From Hankyongella ginsenosidimutans (GTDB taxonomy: Bacteria; Pseudomonadota; Alphaproteobacteria; Sphingomonadales; Sphingomonadaceae), in assembly GCF_005144965.1 (NCBI RefSeq), contig NZ_CP039704.1, positions 2,650,001-2,714,000 of the forward strand: a stretch of DNA of 64,000 bases. Reading direction: 5' to 3'. Under the pieces are notes generated by a model that saw only the letters and a program-made list of their open reading frames with translations, did no database searches and was not told the DNA's origin. The position numbers and the translations under genes were made by a program. Shown here piece after piece: positions 41,545-51,436 of this stretch (its first letter is position 1; every line of letters begins with the position of its first letter).

Positions 41545-41996
41545 CGGGTGGCCTTGAGCGCTTCGATCACTGCAGCAATCACGCCCGCATCGGCGCCACG
41601 GCTGATCTTTACCGCCACGCCGTCAATCTCCAGTTCGACAGCGCTCGCCTTCGAACGCCGCCGCTTCTTCGAACGACGTACTGTCGGGACAGGCTCAACC
41701 GCTGGAGCCACTTCGACGATGGCAGGCACAAATGACGGCGCTTCCGGCTCCGTCGTCGGCAGAACCACGCCCGCCGCCTCGAGTTGCTTCCGCAGATCCC
41801 TCCGCCATGCGTATACCTGCGAAGGATCGAGCCCATGCCGACGAGCAACGGCACTGACACCTTCACGGCCCGAATAGCACTCAGCGACAATCGATGCCTT
41901 CACCTCTGGCGGCCACTCGCGCCGCTTGCCAGAGCCCGTGAACACCTCGAACCGCTGCGCGCCCTTGCTCACAGGATCATCACCCGAGATTATCAT
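41541..41996 (-). CDS. tnpA: IS66 accessory protein TnpA
   Basis: Intact 151-residue protein with an N-terminal helix-turn-helix, KRREWPPEVKASIVAECYSG and GVSAVARRHGLDPSQVYAWR. A basic linker SKKRRRSKAS and the end VIAAVIEALKATR follow. It is the first gene of the IS66 trio. Confidence 0.95.
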   Translation of the reverse strand: MIISGDDPVSKGAQRFEVFTGSGKRREWPPEVKASIVAECYSGREGVSAVARRHGLDPSQVYAWRRDLRKQLEAAGVVLPTTEPEAPSFVPAIVEVAPAVEPVPTVRRSKKRRRSKASAVELEIDGVAVKISRGADAGVIAAVIEALKATR

Positions 41997-42179
41997 AGTA
42001 GCAGCGCACTCCCGCCCGATCAGGGCGCGAAGACTCGGCGCTGCGCTTCAGGCACGCAAGGTGGGGTCGCGGCCCCGCTTACGAGACGCTCGCCAGGTTC
42101 TGCAGTAAAGCTCACGCCCGAAAGCACTTCACGGCCCTCATAGACCTTGGCAAGATCTCGGACGACAAGCTTCATGCGC

Positions 42180-42508
42180 TCACTTGAAGAGGGCCTTGCC
42201 CTCATAGCTGCTCGGGCCATTGCCGCTGTCGCTCTCCCGCTCTTCGGGCTGACGCAGCTCATTGCGTTCGGTCTCAGGCTCGTCGCGATCACGGCTGGCC
42301 ACAGGTGCGCTACTATCGGTCGCAAGCATCTGTTGAGAGCTGCTGTCTGGTTCGACGCCCGGCCCCGTCGGATAGCGCAAGAAGGGGTTGTAACGGTGCA
42401 CCCCGGCAGGCCGTCGAGCTCACAAGCCGAGCCCGGAGTCGCGAGGACTACGGCGACCAACCCCAAGGATGCCGAGACGAAACACTTGATGCGGAGCCAA
42501 TCAAACAT
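42180..42508 (-). CDS. Small secreted protein, first gene of the zinc ABC operon (one frameshift)
   Basis: It starts at MFDWLRIKCFVSASLGLVAV with a signal peptide ending near PGSACELDGLPG. A frame change near 42400 joins MHRYNPFLRYPTGPGVEPDS and an acidic tail DRDEPETERNELRQPEERES. About 108 codons. I do not recognise a family. The position equals that of zinc-regulated periplasmic proteins in related operons, but it lacks their histidine richness. A Zur-like palindrome lies eight bases upstream of the ATG. Confidence 0.6.
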
Positions 42509-42515
42509 CCATGAA

Positions 42516-42530
42516 TGTTATACCATAACA
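42516..42530. promoter_or_regulatory. Zur-like operator before the ABC operon
   Basis: TGTTATACCATAACA is a perfect TGTTAT-N3-ATAACA palindrome, the shape I recall for alphaproteobacterial Zur sites. Placed 8-22 bases before the ATG at 42508, it would block RNA polymerase when zinc is plentiful. Confidence 0.65.
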
Positions 42531-42565
42531 TATTGCGAGTCCATCCATGGCAATACTCCTCATGC

Positions 42566-42922
42566 TTACCCGGAGTGACGGTGATTCCGCATTGCCGCCC
42601 AATGGCCTAGGAGTAGCAGCATCGCCCCTGTAATCGTGATGATCTGCTCGAGAGCCTCGACTTCTACGAATAATCCGACAAACAGCAGGGCCAAGGCCAC
42701 CAGCACCAACAAGACACGCGCCTTGCCCGGCTTTGCACGCAGCAAGACGGGGCCGCTGACGAGCACAACCGGGAGGATCAAGGCCGCATGCAGCCACTCA
42801 TTGTGGCGCACAGCCTCGGGCAAGGTGGCAAGCACCACCACCGGCAAGCTGGCCAGCAACCACGGCAGCGCGATGCAGTGTATGAGGCACAGTGCTGACA
42901 ATCCCATGCCAAGCCGATGCAT
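42566..42922 (-). CDS. MerC-domain membrane protein
   Basis: Intact 118-residue protein with four helices. The N-terminal MGLSALCLIHCIALPWLLAS has the paired cysteines of the MerC class (LCLIHC). LLLLGHWAAMRNHRHSG ends with a histidine-rich tail. Such proteins occur beside zinc-starvation genes; metal transport or sensing is inferred. It is divergent from the CobW-type GTPase, with a Zur-like site between. Confidence 0.8.
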   Translation of the reverse strand: MHRLGMGLSALCLIHCIALPWLLASLPVVVLATLPEAVRHNEWLHAALILPVVLVSGPVLLRAKPGKARVLLVLVALALLFVGLFVEVEALEQIITITGAMLLLLGHWAAMRNHRHSG

Positions 42923-42973
42923 GGTTCTGTCCCCGTTGTAGCTTTGCTGGCCATTGATCGGCGTCGCTCTTGC

Positions 42974-42991
42974 GTAATGTTACAACATCAC
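42974..42991. promoter_or_regulatory. Zur-like operator between MerC-like and CobW-type genes
   Basis: GTAATGTTACAACATCAC is an 18-base near-palindrome close to the proteobacterial Zur box (GNAATGTTATAACATTNC). It is in the 88-base divergent gap, so it could control both genes. The start of the GTPase is 20 bases downstream. Confidence 0.65.
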
Positions 42992-43010
42992 TTAAATATT
43001 TATTCACAGG

Positions 43011-44274
43011 ATGCAACACCCAAAGTCACAAGGCTTCTTCATGCACCACGAAGGCGATCCGCGTCTGCCCGTCACCGTGCTCTCCGGCTTTCTCGGTGCG
43101 GGCAAGACCACGCTCCTCAACCACATCCTCGCCAATCGCGAGGGCAAGCGTGTGGCAGTGATCGTCAATGACATGAGCGAAGTGAACATAGACGCCGATC
43201 TGGTGCGCGGCGGCGAGGCGGCACTCAGCCGCGCTGAGGAAACGCTGGTCGAGATGACCAATGGCTGCATCTGCTGTACCCTGCGTGACGACCTGCTAAA
43301 GGAAGTGCGCCATCTCGCCCAGGAAGGCCGCTTCGACTACCTCGTCATCGAAAGCACCGGGATTTCCGAACCCTCCCCGTCGCCGCGACCTTCTCGTTCC
43401 GCGACGAGGCGGGCGAAAGTCTTGGTGACGTCGCACGGCTCGATACGATGGTCACGGTGGTCGATGCGCTCAACCTGCTGGCCGACTATTCAAGCACCGA
43501 TCTGCTGGCGACACGGGGCGAGACCGCGGGCGCAGGCGATGATCGCAGCCTAGTCGGCCTGCTGGTCGAACAGATCGAATTCGCCGACGTGGTGATCGTC
43601 AACAAGGCAAGCGCCGTGAGCCCAGGGCAACTCGCGACTGTCAAGCAGGTGGTTGCCTCGCTCAATGCCGATGCACGGATCATCGAAGCCGATTTCGGCA
43701 AGGTGCCACTCGATAGGATCCTCGATACCGCTCTTTATGACGAGGAGCGTTCCGAACAGCATCCGCTTTGGATGAAGGAGCTTTACGACTACGCAAGCCA
43801 TCGCCCCGAAAGCGAGGAATACGGGGTCGAAAGCTTCGTCTATCGTGCCCGTCGCCCGTTCAACCCGGCGAAGCTCTACCGCTTCCTGACTGGCGACGCG
43901 CTCGACAAGGTGATCCGCGCCAAGGGTCATTTCTGGCTCGCCACGCGCACCGATTTCCTCGGCGAGTTGGCGATTGCCGGGCACCAGAAGACAGTAGGCA
44001 GGATGGGCCGTTGGTGGGCCGCAGTGCCCAAGAACCGCTGGCCCGAAGATGGTAGCTTCGAGCATTTCGTCCTCCGCCACTGGGACCCGGTTTGGGGCGA
44101 CCGGCGGCAGGAACTGGTGTTCATCGGCATCGGGCTCGACAAGGCGGCCATCAGCAAGGCGCTTGATGCCTGCCTCGTGCCGACCGACGAATTCACCCCG
44201 AGAAGTGGAAGCGCCTGAACGATCCTTTCCCCGCCTGGGGAGAAGCGCAGACCGTGCTGGAGGCGGCGGAATGA
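43011..44274 (+). CDS. CobW/COG0523 zinc-type GTPase (ZigA-like; frameshifts)
   Basis: Metal-binding GTPase thought to deliver zinc to client proteins under starvation. [20 protein letters not shown] (Walker A), [18 protein letters not shown] (CxCC metal motif), [12 protein letters not shown] and [13 protein letters not shown] (NKxx) are clear. A frame change near 43380 joins [20 protein letters not shown]. The C-terminal CobW_C domain has [20 protein letters not shown] and [14 protein letters not shown]. An indel near 44205 hides the true end, [20 protein letters not shown], and moves the stop to 44274, overlapping DUF1826. About 420 codons. Confidence 0.9.
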
Positions 44275-44849
44275 GCGCTGCCGCTACGCGCGCCGCTGTA
44301 CTGGATGATTGGAGCACGATCCACACGCCCGACTGCCCGCTCCATCTCGAGCCGCGCGATCCGCCGATCGCCGCCGCCTCGCTCGCGGCAATGCTGGCGC
44401 GACCGCCGGCAACACTGGAATACGAGGGCGCGCCGGACGGGATCGCTGACCACTACGGCGACCTGCCCAACGACCACGTCACCGATGTCGCCGCTCAGGC
44501 GCGCCGCTTTGCCAAGGTGATGTGCGTCGCCACGGTGCGCGTGCGGATCGAGCGCGTGGACAGCAATGCCTGCAAGAAGATCCATGCCGATTATACCGAC
44601 GTGCGCCTCATAACGACCTACGCCGGCCCTGGCACCGACGTCGCTCCGCATGCGAGCGAAGACGATCGCAGCGAATGCTGCCTCGAACGCGTTCCCACCG
44701 GCTGGATCGGACTATTCAAGGGGCGAACTTATGGCTCGAATCACCCACCGTGTTTCCACCGGTCCCCGCCCGCAGGCGATTTGGGCGCAAAGCGGCTTGT
44801 GCTGGTGATCGACACGCCCTCCAGCCCAGAGGTGCCGATTTCACAATGA
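44271..44849 (+). CDS. DUF1826 protein
   Basis: Intact 192-residue protein with KKIHADYTDVRLITTYAGPG and GLFKGRTYGSNHPPCFHRSP, the DUF1826 core. The conserved His, Asp and Cys suggest metal binding. DUF1826 genes commonly accompany CobW-type zinc GTPases, as here (ATGA overlap). The function is unknown. 44850-44953 holds nothing I can support. Confidence 0.82.
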   Translation: MSAAATRAAVLDDWSTIHTPDCPLHLEPRDPPIAAASLAAMLARPPATLEYEGAPDGIADHYGDLPNDHVTDVAAQARRFAKVMCVATVRVRIERVDSNACKKIHADYTDVRLITTYAGPGTDVAPHASEDDRSECCLERVPTGWIGLFKGRTYGSNHPPCFHRSPPAGDLGAKRLVLVIDTPSSPEVPISQ

Positions 44850-44953
44850 GCGGGTTGCAGGATGTCTTCGCCGATCACGCCTTCCTTTCGCGGGCCGACG
44901 TGCTTCGTGCCCGCTCATCCTGATCGCTTGGCGACTTTTGAACGAGGCATTCA

Positions 44954-45689
44954 ATGACCGACGAAGCGTTAACGGCAGCAATTCTCGAGGCGCGCGGCCT
45001 CACAAAGTGTTACGGGCCCACGCTCGCGCTCGACAAACTGACACTGTCGGTGCGCGCGGGCGAGATCCTTTGCCTGCTGGGGCGAACGGGGCGGGCAAGA
45101 CCACCACGATCAACCTGTTCCTCGGCTTCACTGCGCCGAGCGAGGGTGAGGCGCTGGTGGCGGGCCAGCCCGTCGTGCAGGACCCGGCCGCGGCCCGCGC
45201 GCTGCTAGGCTATGTCGCCGAGATCGTCGCACTCTATCCCAGCCTGACGGGCGCGGAGAACCTCGCCTTTTCGCCCGACTGGCGGGACACGATGTGGACT
45301 CTGCCCGCCGTGATGCGATCCTTGCGCGGCTGCGCTTTCCGCCGGGAGCGATCAACCGCCCGGCCAGCAGCTATTCCAAGGGGATGCGCCAGAAGCTCGG
45401 CCTCGCCATCGCGCTGATGAAGGACGCAAAGGCGATCCTGCTCGACGAGCCGCTTTCCGGGCTCGACCCGGCGGCGGCCAATGATCTCGTGCAGGTGCTG
45501 CGCGAGACCGCCGACGGCGGCACGGCGCTGCTGATCTCCACGCACGACATCTTCCGCGCCAAGGACGTTGCCGACCGTATCGGCATCATGCGGCATGGCC
45601 GACTTGTGGAGATGATCGATCCGGCGAACCTGAGTGCGGGCGAGCTGGAGCAATTCTACCTCACCCACATGGCGGAGCGCGCGTCATGA
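44954..45689 (+). CDS. ABC transporter ATPase (frameshifts)
   Basis: It starts at MTDEALTAAILEARGLTKCY. A frame change near 45085 enters Walker A ANGAGKTTTINLFLGFTAPS. Another near 45300 leads to INRPASSYSKGMRQKLGLAI (signature SYSKGMRQK) and AILLDEPLSGLDPAAANDLV (Walker B). About 245 codons. It overlaps the first DUF3526 permease (ATGA), so ATPase and two permeases form one exporter of the ABC-2 class. The substrate is unknown. Confidence 0.88.
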
Positions 45690-47093
45690 GTGCCGTCGGG
45701 GCGATCCTTTCCAGGACTGGCGCGAGTCGCTGCGCGATCGGCGGCTTGTGGTGATGGCGTTGATCGTGCTCGCTCTGGGCCTTACGGCAGTGCTGACCTC
45801 GTGGCAGCGCGTCGCGGCGCACGAGCAGGAGCGCCTCGCGGCACTGGCGCAGGACCAGGCGACTTGGGAGGCTCAGGGCGCGCGCAATCCGCACAGTGCC
45901 GCGCATTTCGCCAAGTGGGCGCTGCGGCCGCTGACGGCGGGAGCCCTGCTTGATCCGGGCGTGTCGCCCTTTGCGGGCAGCGCGATCTGGATGGAAGCGC
46001 ACAGCCAGAACCCGGCCCGCGCCCGGCCCGCCGAAGACCGCGCCGACACGCTTCTTGCCGGCGAGTTCAGCACGGCGTGGATATTGCAAGTGCTGATGCC
46101 CTTGCTGATCGCTGTGATCGCAGCCGGAGCGGTCGCCCGTGAGCGCGAGCGCGGCACGCTGCGCCTGCTGCTGGCGAGCGGGGCGAACGCCGCCGCTATT
46201 TTGCGCGGCAAGCTGGCCTCGGTGGGTGTGATTGCCGGGCTGGTCGCCGGAAGTGTGCTTGTGCTCGGCTTCCTCGCCTCACTGATGGCAGAGGGTGCGC
46301 AGCCCTTGCACCTGCTGTTGTGGGCGGGCGCATACATCTTTTATCTTGCAATCATCGCCTGCGTCGCTGTGGCCGTCTCGGCCCGCACCCGGACTGCGGG
46401 GCAGGCTCTCCTGGTGCTGGCCGGACTGTGGCTGTTCGCGATCATCCTCGTGCCGCGCGCGGTCGTTTCGGCCGTTGAAGTGGCGGCCCCACTCCGGCAC
46501 CTGACCGCTTCTGGGCCGAGATCGGCGCAGCTCTGGAAAAACGCCCCGATCCCTTTGGTGCCAATGCCGAGGCCTTCGGGTCGGAAATGGCCCGCAAATA
46601 TGGCGTTGCCAACGTCGAGGACCTGCCGGTCGATTTCGGCGGGCTCCAGCTCGAGGAAAGCGAGCGACAGGGCAACATTGTCTTCGACCGCTTTTACGGG
46701 GATCTCCACGCGCTTTATCTGCGCCAGCGCGAGCTGCTGCGCTTGAGCAACCTGCTCTCGCCACTCCCCGCCCTGCAGAACGTCTCGGCCGCGCTCGCAG
46801 GGACCGACGGCCTGCACCAGATCGCCTTCCAGCAGCAAGCCGAAACTCACCGGCGCGCGATGGTGACAAAGCTCAATACCGACCTTATCGAGCATGGCCG
46901 CGAGGCAGGGTGGGACTATACTGCCGATCCCTCGTTCTGGACGACGATCGAGGACTTCCGCTTCTCCCCGCCCGCAACCAGGGCAGTCCTGCGCTCGATC
47001 GCGATCGACAGCTTGATACTCCTCGCCTGGCTGGCGGCAGCGCTGTTCGTCCTCGCCCGCTCGGTACGCAGCCTCACGGTCGAGGAGTCCTGA
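45686..47093 (+). CDS. ABC-2 permease, DUF3526 type, first (frameshifts)
   Basis: After a frame change near 45705 the N-terminus reads LRDRRLVVMALIVLALGLTA with a long periplasmic region. Then ILQVLMPLLIAVIAAGAVAR, REREGTLRLLLASG-like ERERGTLRLLLASGANAAAI, and several helices follow. A second change near 46495 joins EMARKYGVANVEDLPVDFGG, QQQAETHRRAMVTKLN and a final helix LILLAWLAAALFVLARSVRS. About 469 codons. Paired with the next gene. Confidence 0.85.
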
Positions 47094-47094
47094 C

Positions 47095-48452
47095 ATGATG
47101 AAGCTGATTGCCATCGAAGCGCGCATCCTGTGGCGCGACCGCATCGTCTGGGCGATGCTGCTCGTGCTGGCCGCCACCTGCGTGCTCGCGGTCGCCGGCG
47201 GCAAGGCGCTGATGGCCGACCAGATCGAAGGCCGCGCCATCGCCGCCGCGGCCCAGGCCGAGAATGACGTGAAGTTCCGCGAGCGCCTCGCCGATAGCAC
47301 CATGCCGCCCGAGGACGCGATCCTGAGCCCCTACCGGATGCGGGCGACGGTGATCGCGCCGCTGCCGCCGCTCGCGGATTTCAGCGCCGGGAGGGCCGGT
47401 TTTGACAATTATTCGACCCCAGTCTCGATGTATGCGCAGCGCGGCGGGCTGTTCAAGCGGACCCGGCTCGACAACCCGGAACTGCTTGCACGCGGCACCA
47501 TCGACCTCGGCTTCGTGGCGACCATCCTCGCGCCGCTCGCCCTGATCGGCCTCGCTTACGGCCTGTTCGCCGCCGACCGTGACGGCGGGCGGGCGGCGCT
47601 GATCCTCGCGCAAGGCGGCAGCCCGGTGCGGCTCGTGGCGGCGCGGATCATCCCGCGACTGGCTCTCGTACTGTCCCGCTCGCGCTGGCTGCCGCGTTCC
47701 TTCTGCTGACCGGTCCAGAGGTTCCCGGCCGCGCGAGTGCCGCGCTGTTCTGGTCGCTGGCAGCGTTGGGTTTGCTGGCGTTCTGGGCGGCGCTGATCGC
47801 CTTCGTCAACAGCCTGCGGATTACCGCCGAGAGCGCAGCACTAGCGCTTGTCGGCCTGTGGGCGGCAGTCACCCTCATCCTGCCCGCGGCGCTTTCGGCG
47901 CTGGTCCAAGTCGCCTATCCGCCGCCTTCGCGGTTCGAGCAGATCGCCGCCGGCCGGGCGATCGAGATTTCCTCGACCCGCGAATACGAGAACGACCATC
48001 CCGAACTCGCCGGGGACGGGTTCGACGCGCGACTGGCATCGATCCGCAAGAGCTGGAGCATCGCCAAACAGGTCGATGCAGCCACGCGCGAGCAGGATCT
48101 CGCCTTCGACCGCCAGCTTGCCGCCCAGCAGCACTTCGCGGTCGGGCTGTCGTGGCTTTCGCCAGCGATGATCGCCGCGCAGGCGATGGAGCGCGCCGCC
48201 GGCACCGATGCGGCGAGTGCCGCCGCCTTCCGGGCCGAGGCCAACAGCTTTCTCGAATCCTTCCGCGCTTTCGGCGGCGGCTTCGTCGAGCGCGGCGAGA
48301 TCATGACACCCGGTGACTTCGGCGAGATCCCGGCCTTCACCATGACCCCGCGCAATCCCGGTGCCGGGCTTGCCATCACCGCACTGTTTGCGCTTGCGAT
48401 CCTGTTCGCCGGCCTCGCGGCGAGGCGCTATCGCAAGATCGAACTCTCATGA
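47095..48452 (+). CDS. ABC-2 permease, DUF3526 type, second (one frameshift)
   Basis: It starts at MMKLIAIEARILWRDRIVWA one base after the previous stop. A periplasmic part contains FDNYSTPVSMYAQRGGLFKR. Helices around ATILAPLALIGLAYGLFAAD and DGGRAALILAQGGSPVRLVA follow. A change near 47680 continues to LSWLSPAMIAAQAMERAAGT and the C-terminal helix ITALFALAILFAGLAARRYR. About 452 codons. It has the same architecture as its neighbour. Confidence 0.85.
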
Positions 48453-48474
48453 TCGCTGCGAAAGGTGCATAGGC

Positions 48475-48992
48475 CACGCTCCTGCTGACGCTGCGGCTGG
48501 ATCGCTTGATTGAGCCGGATAACCGGACTGATGCGCAACGTCCCGCGCTGGTGGTCTCGGCGCCGTGGCGCGCGTTCGGAAAGGCCATGACATCCGCCTG
48601 ATCGTGCCTGCCGCCGCGCAGGGTCTCACCCCGCCGGCCGGTCGCGACGAACCGCTGGTCCAGTTGCTGGCGGAGGCACTTGCGACCCGCGAGCAGCTGA
48701 CAGGGTCAGGAACCCGGTCGGTCGAACAGTTCGCAACAGAGGCCGGCGCTTGCCGCAAGCGCGTCGCGCAGTTGATCCGGATCAGCTATCTTTCGCCCAC
48801 ATTGGTCAAGCTTGCGCTCGCAGGGAGCAGCCAGCGGCGATGACGCGGCGGGCGCTGCTGGATACGGAATTGCCAATGGCCTGGGCCGATCAGCATCGCC
48901 TGTTCGGGCTGGGGACACAGCAAGCCGATAGGCCGGCAAACCAACTGAGGTCGGAATTTCAGAGCCCGAGACGCAGGCCGTGTTGGGCCTGA
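48475..48992 (+). pseudogene. Remnant of a site-specific (serine) recombinase
   Basis: Pieces in different frames read KGHDIRLIVPAAAQGLTPPA, LVQLLAEALATREQLTGSGT, GACRKRVAQLIRISYLSPTL and RALLDTELPMAWADQHRLFG. Together they match the C-terminal end of large serine recombinases common in sphingomonads (helix-turn-helix, then LLExxLPxxWxDQxxLF). There is no catalytic N-terminal domain. It marks the border of the phage-like segment to the right. Confidence 0.6.
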
Positions 48993-49163
48993 TATCGCTG
49001 TCTTGGCCGCGTGTCTCCCGCCTCAGTGCAGCACGCTGCCAGCCGCAAAGCACCGGAAATACCGGGAAAATCCCGCCCTGTCCCACTGGGTTCCGGACCG
49101 TTCCGGTCACTCGGACTGACTGGTGCGCGACGCAGCCTGTGCCGAACCGGTCTCTGCCGGCAA

Positions 49164-49182
49164 TTCCCTGTTAAACAGGGAA
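49164..49182. repeat. Short perfect palindrome near the recombinase remnant
   Basis: TTCCCTGTTAAACAGGGAA: nine-base arms around one base. The surrounding 48993-49300 is noncoding and repetitive in style (GGGAAAA motifs). It resembles DNA that I associate with recombinase remnants in sphingomonads and may be an old attachment region, but that is inference. Confidence 0.4.
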
Positions 49183-49305
49183 AATACAGGAAGGCGCATA
49201 AAATCGGCCAGCTCTGATAACCCAAAGCCCCGGAATCCTGTGCCTTTTGCCAGCGATTTCCCTAATGTCGGAACAGGCAAACTTTTCACAAGATCTGGGA
49301 ACGCT

Positions 49306-50001
49306 TTGGACCTGAACAGCGAACGGCAACGCCGATACACGTTCGATCCTGCGCAGCTGGAGCCGTTTGAGATAGGCGCGGCGGCGACGGTCATCATGTG
49401 TTGGCCCGGACCTCTCGACGAGGAATTGCGCGGCGAGATGCAAGTCAGGCTTGCGGCGGCACTCCTTCGCATTGCGGTAGGCGACGAGGAACTGGCGCTG
49501 ATCACTCCACGCTCGATGAAACCAATCTATGCCTTCCGGAATGTCGATGCTGACGTGAAGCACATGAAGCGGCTGGAAGGGCGGCTCAGTTCCGCGCTCG
49601 ATGTCGGCAATCTTGCGATGCCTTTCTTGAAGAAAGCATATGACGGTTCAGATGTCCGGTTCCCCGGAATGAGCGATTTGACGTTGGCTTCGCTTACGAA
49701 GGCGATCGAGTTGGAACGCCGCATCGGGCTTGACCCGGCAAACTTCCGCAAGCGCGATTGGCTCCCCTGGCTTCCGGTGGTCCACCTCGCCGCCGCTGCG
49801 CGCGTGGTACTCCAGCAGGTCAGGGAGACGAGCGGCCGCGAGCCTGAATGGCTCGAGATGATGGCCGATGCGGGATTGATCGCACGCTGGCTGCGGGAAG
49901 CGCAAGCGCTTGTGCGGATCGCGATACTAGCATTTCCGATGCTAGAGGCAACTCTGGTGCGTATCGAGTTGGTCGGGGTCACTTTACCTCCAGCAAACTG
50001 A
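49306..50001 (+). CDS. Hypothetical protein beside the methyltransferase
   Basis: The open frame is intact to 50001. I place the start at a TTG at 49306 because the upstream part (from 49123) covers noncoding-looking DNA. Seen in the protein: RQRRYTFDPAQLEPFEIGAA, CWPGPLDEELRGEMQVRL, FPGMSDLTLASLTKAIELER and a tryptophan-rich RKRDWLPWLPVVHLAAAARV. About 231 codons. No family is recognised. Position suggests a prophage-associated cargo gene. Confidence 0.5.
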   Translation: MDLNSERQRRYTFDPAQLEPFEIGAAATVIMCWPGPLDEELRGEMQVRLAAALLRIAVGDEELALITPRSMKPIYAFRNVDADVKHMKRLEGRLSSALDVGNLAMPFLKKAYDGSDVRFPGMSDLTLASLTKAIELERRIGLDPANFRKRDWLPWLPVVHLAAAARVVLQQVRETSGREPEWLEMMADAGLIARWLREAQALVRIAILAFPMLEATLVRIELVGVTLPPAN

Positions 50002-50058
50002 CCGCGCGAGAGCCGACCGTATCCGTCATCGCCTTCCTGACAAGGGTTGGAGGTTCGA

Positions 50059-51436
50059 GTGACGAAGAGAGTTGGTCCAGGCGACGCAAATTCGGACATA
50101 GCCGATCCGGGCCCCTGCGCCCGGCCACAACAGCGCCGGCAGTTGGGCCGCGTGGAGGGTCATCGAGGTCGAGGTCACCAGGCTCAGCCAGGCGGCGGAC
50201 GATCCGCGCTGTTACACACGGAGCGATATCGCCAGGGCAACATCAATCCTGCGACGCTTCGGGCCGATGGTGCCGATCCCGCTGGACGCGGACGGATCGC
50301 CGATCGCCGGGTGGCTCATGGTCCTTGCCGCGCGGCGCTCGGCCTTGAAACGCTGCCAGCTATTCGCATCGACGACGTCTCTGGCCCGAAGGCCCGCGAA
50401 CTGAGCCTCGCCCTCAACCGCTTCCTGGAGTTAGGACATTTTGATCAGCAGCGGCTGGGCAGGCTGATGCTGGAACTTGAAGCCGCAATCCCGGACTTCA
50501 GCCCGATCGAGATTGGTTTCGAGGCGACCGAGATCGATCTGGCAATCGCCTCGCTCGACGAGGACGCGCCGGAAATCATGCCCGCAATCGTAGGCGTGCC
50601 AGTGACGCCGCCCGGGGCATCTGGCAGCTCGGGCGCCACCACGTTGGCCATGGCAATGCGGCCTGCCCCGAGACGATCGCGCGGCTGACCGGCGGCACGT
50701 CAGTCGCCGCGATGATCGCCGACCCGCCCTATGGATGCCGGGTGCAGGGGTTTGTGACGTCGCGCCCGCATCGCGAGTTTGTGGAAGGCTCTGAGGACCT
50801 GGATCCGGCCGCCCTTTCGGAGCTGTTCCGCGGCTTCAACAGGGCAGCGCTGACCTGTCTCAAGCCGGGCGCACTCGTCTACCTTTTCATCGACTGGCGC
50901 GCGCTTGAGCTCCTGCTCTCTGCCGCATCCTCCATTTACGGACCACTCCTGAACCTGCTGGTCTGGGCGAAGGACCGCGCCGGCATGGGATCCTTCTACC
51001 GTTCACAGCACGAGCTGGTGCTGGTTCACAAGGTCCCGGGCGGGCGACACCGCAACAATGTCCTACTCGGCAAGAACGGCCGTAATCGCTCCAACCTGTT
51101 GAGCTATGCCTCAGCGCAGAGCTACGGCGGTGCGTCGGTGGATGCGAAGGCGCTTGCCGGCCACCCGACGCCCAGAATCTCGACCTCGTCGCCGATCTCA
51201 TTCTCGACTGCACGCGGCGCGGTGAGGCCGTGTTCGACCCCTTCCTGGGCTCAGGCACGACGCTCATTGCCGCCGAGAAGACGGGGCGCATCGCCTTCGG
51301 CCTTGATCTCGATCCGCTCTATGTCGACCTGGCGGTCCGGCGCTGGCAGGCATGGACGGGCGAGGATGCGGTGCTGGTCGGGACCGGTGAGCGCTTTGCG
51401 GACCTCGATGCCGCGGCGGAGGCCGTCAATGGCTGA
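50059..51436 (+). CDS. ParB-like domain fused to a DNA methyltransferase (frameshifts)
   Basis: The GTG start has GGAGG upstream. ParB-like N-terminus: VIEVEVTRLSQAADDPRCYT, GPMVPIPLDADGSPIAGWLM, then LETLPAIRIDDVSGPKAREL in another frame. The methyltransferase has MIADPPYGCRVQGFVTS (DPPY catalytic motif), LVYLFIDWRALELLLSAASS, LLVWAKDRAGMGSFYRSQHE and, after a shift near 51170, VFDPFLGSGTTLIAAEKTGR (SAM-binding FxGxG). Breaks near 50130, 50340, 50620 and 51170. About 459 codons. This phage-type enzyme usually sits just before the terminase genes, as here. Confidence 0.88.

Larger units (their letters stand above)
39575..42082 (-). mobile_element. IS66-family insertion sequence, 2,508 bp
   Basis: The ends GTAAGCGCTGTCC (39575) and, inverted, GTAAGCGGGGCC (42082) have the GTAAGCG terminus typical of IS66. 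The target duplication GAGACGCT is present on both sides (39567-39574 and 42083-42090), 8 bp as usual for the family. It carries tnpA, tnpB and tnpC on the minus strand. The intact duplication shows a recent simple insertion. Confidence 0.95.
39007..42175 (-). pseudogene. ABC transporter ATPase split by IS66
   Basis: The N-terminal 31 codons lie right of the insertion: MKLVVRDLAKVYEGREVLSG ... EPGERL (42175 to 42083). The rest lies left: LLLGPSGSGKSTLLNCLCGL (Walker A), QLSQGEAQRAAIARALVV (signature) and ILVADEPTSALDQD (Walker B), reaching 39036, or 39007 after an indel. Removing the IS and one copy of GAGACGCT restores a seamless frame. The downstream permease and DUF3299 may also be silenced by polarity. 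The family is LolD/MacB-like; the zinc link is from context. Confidence 0.93.
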
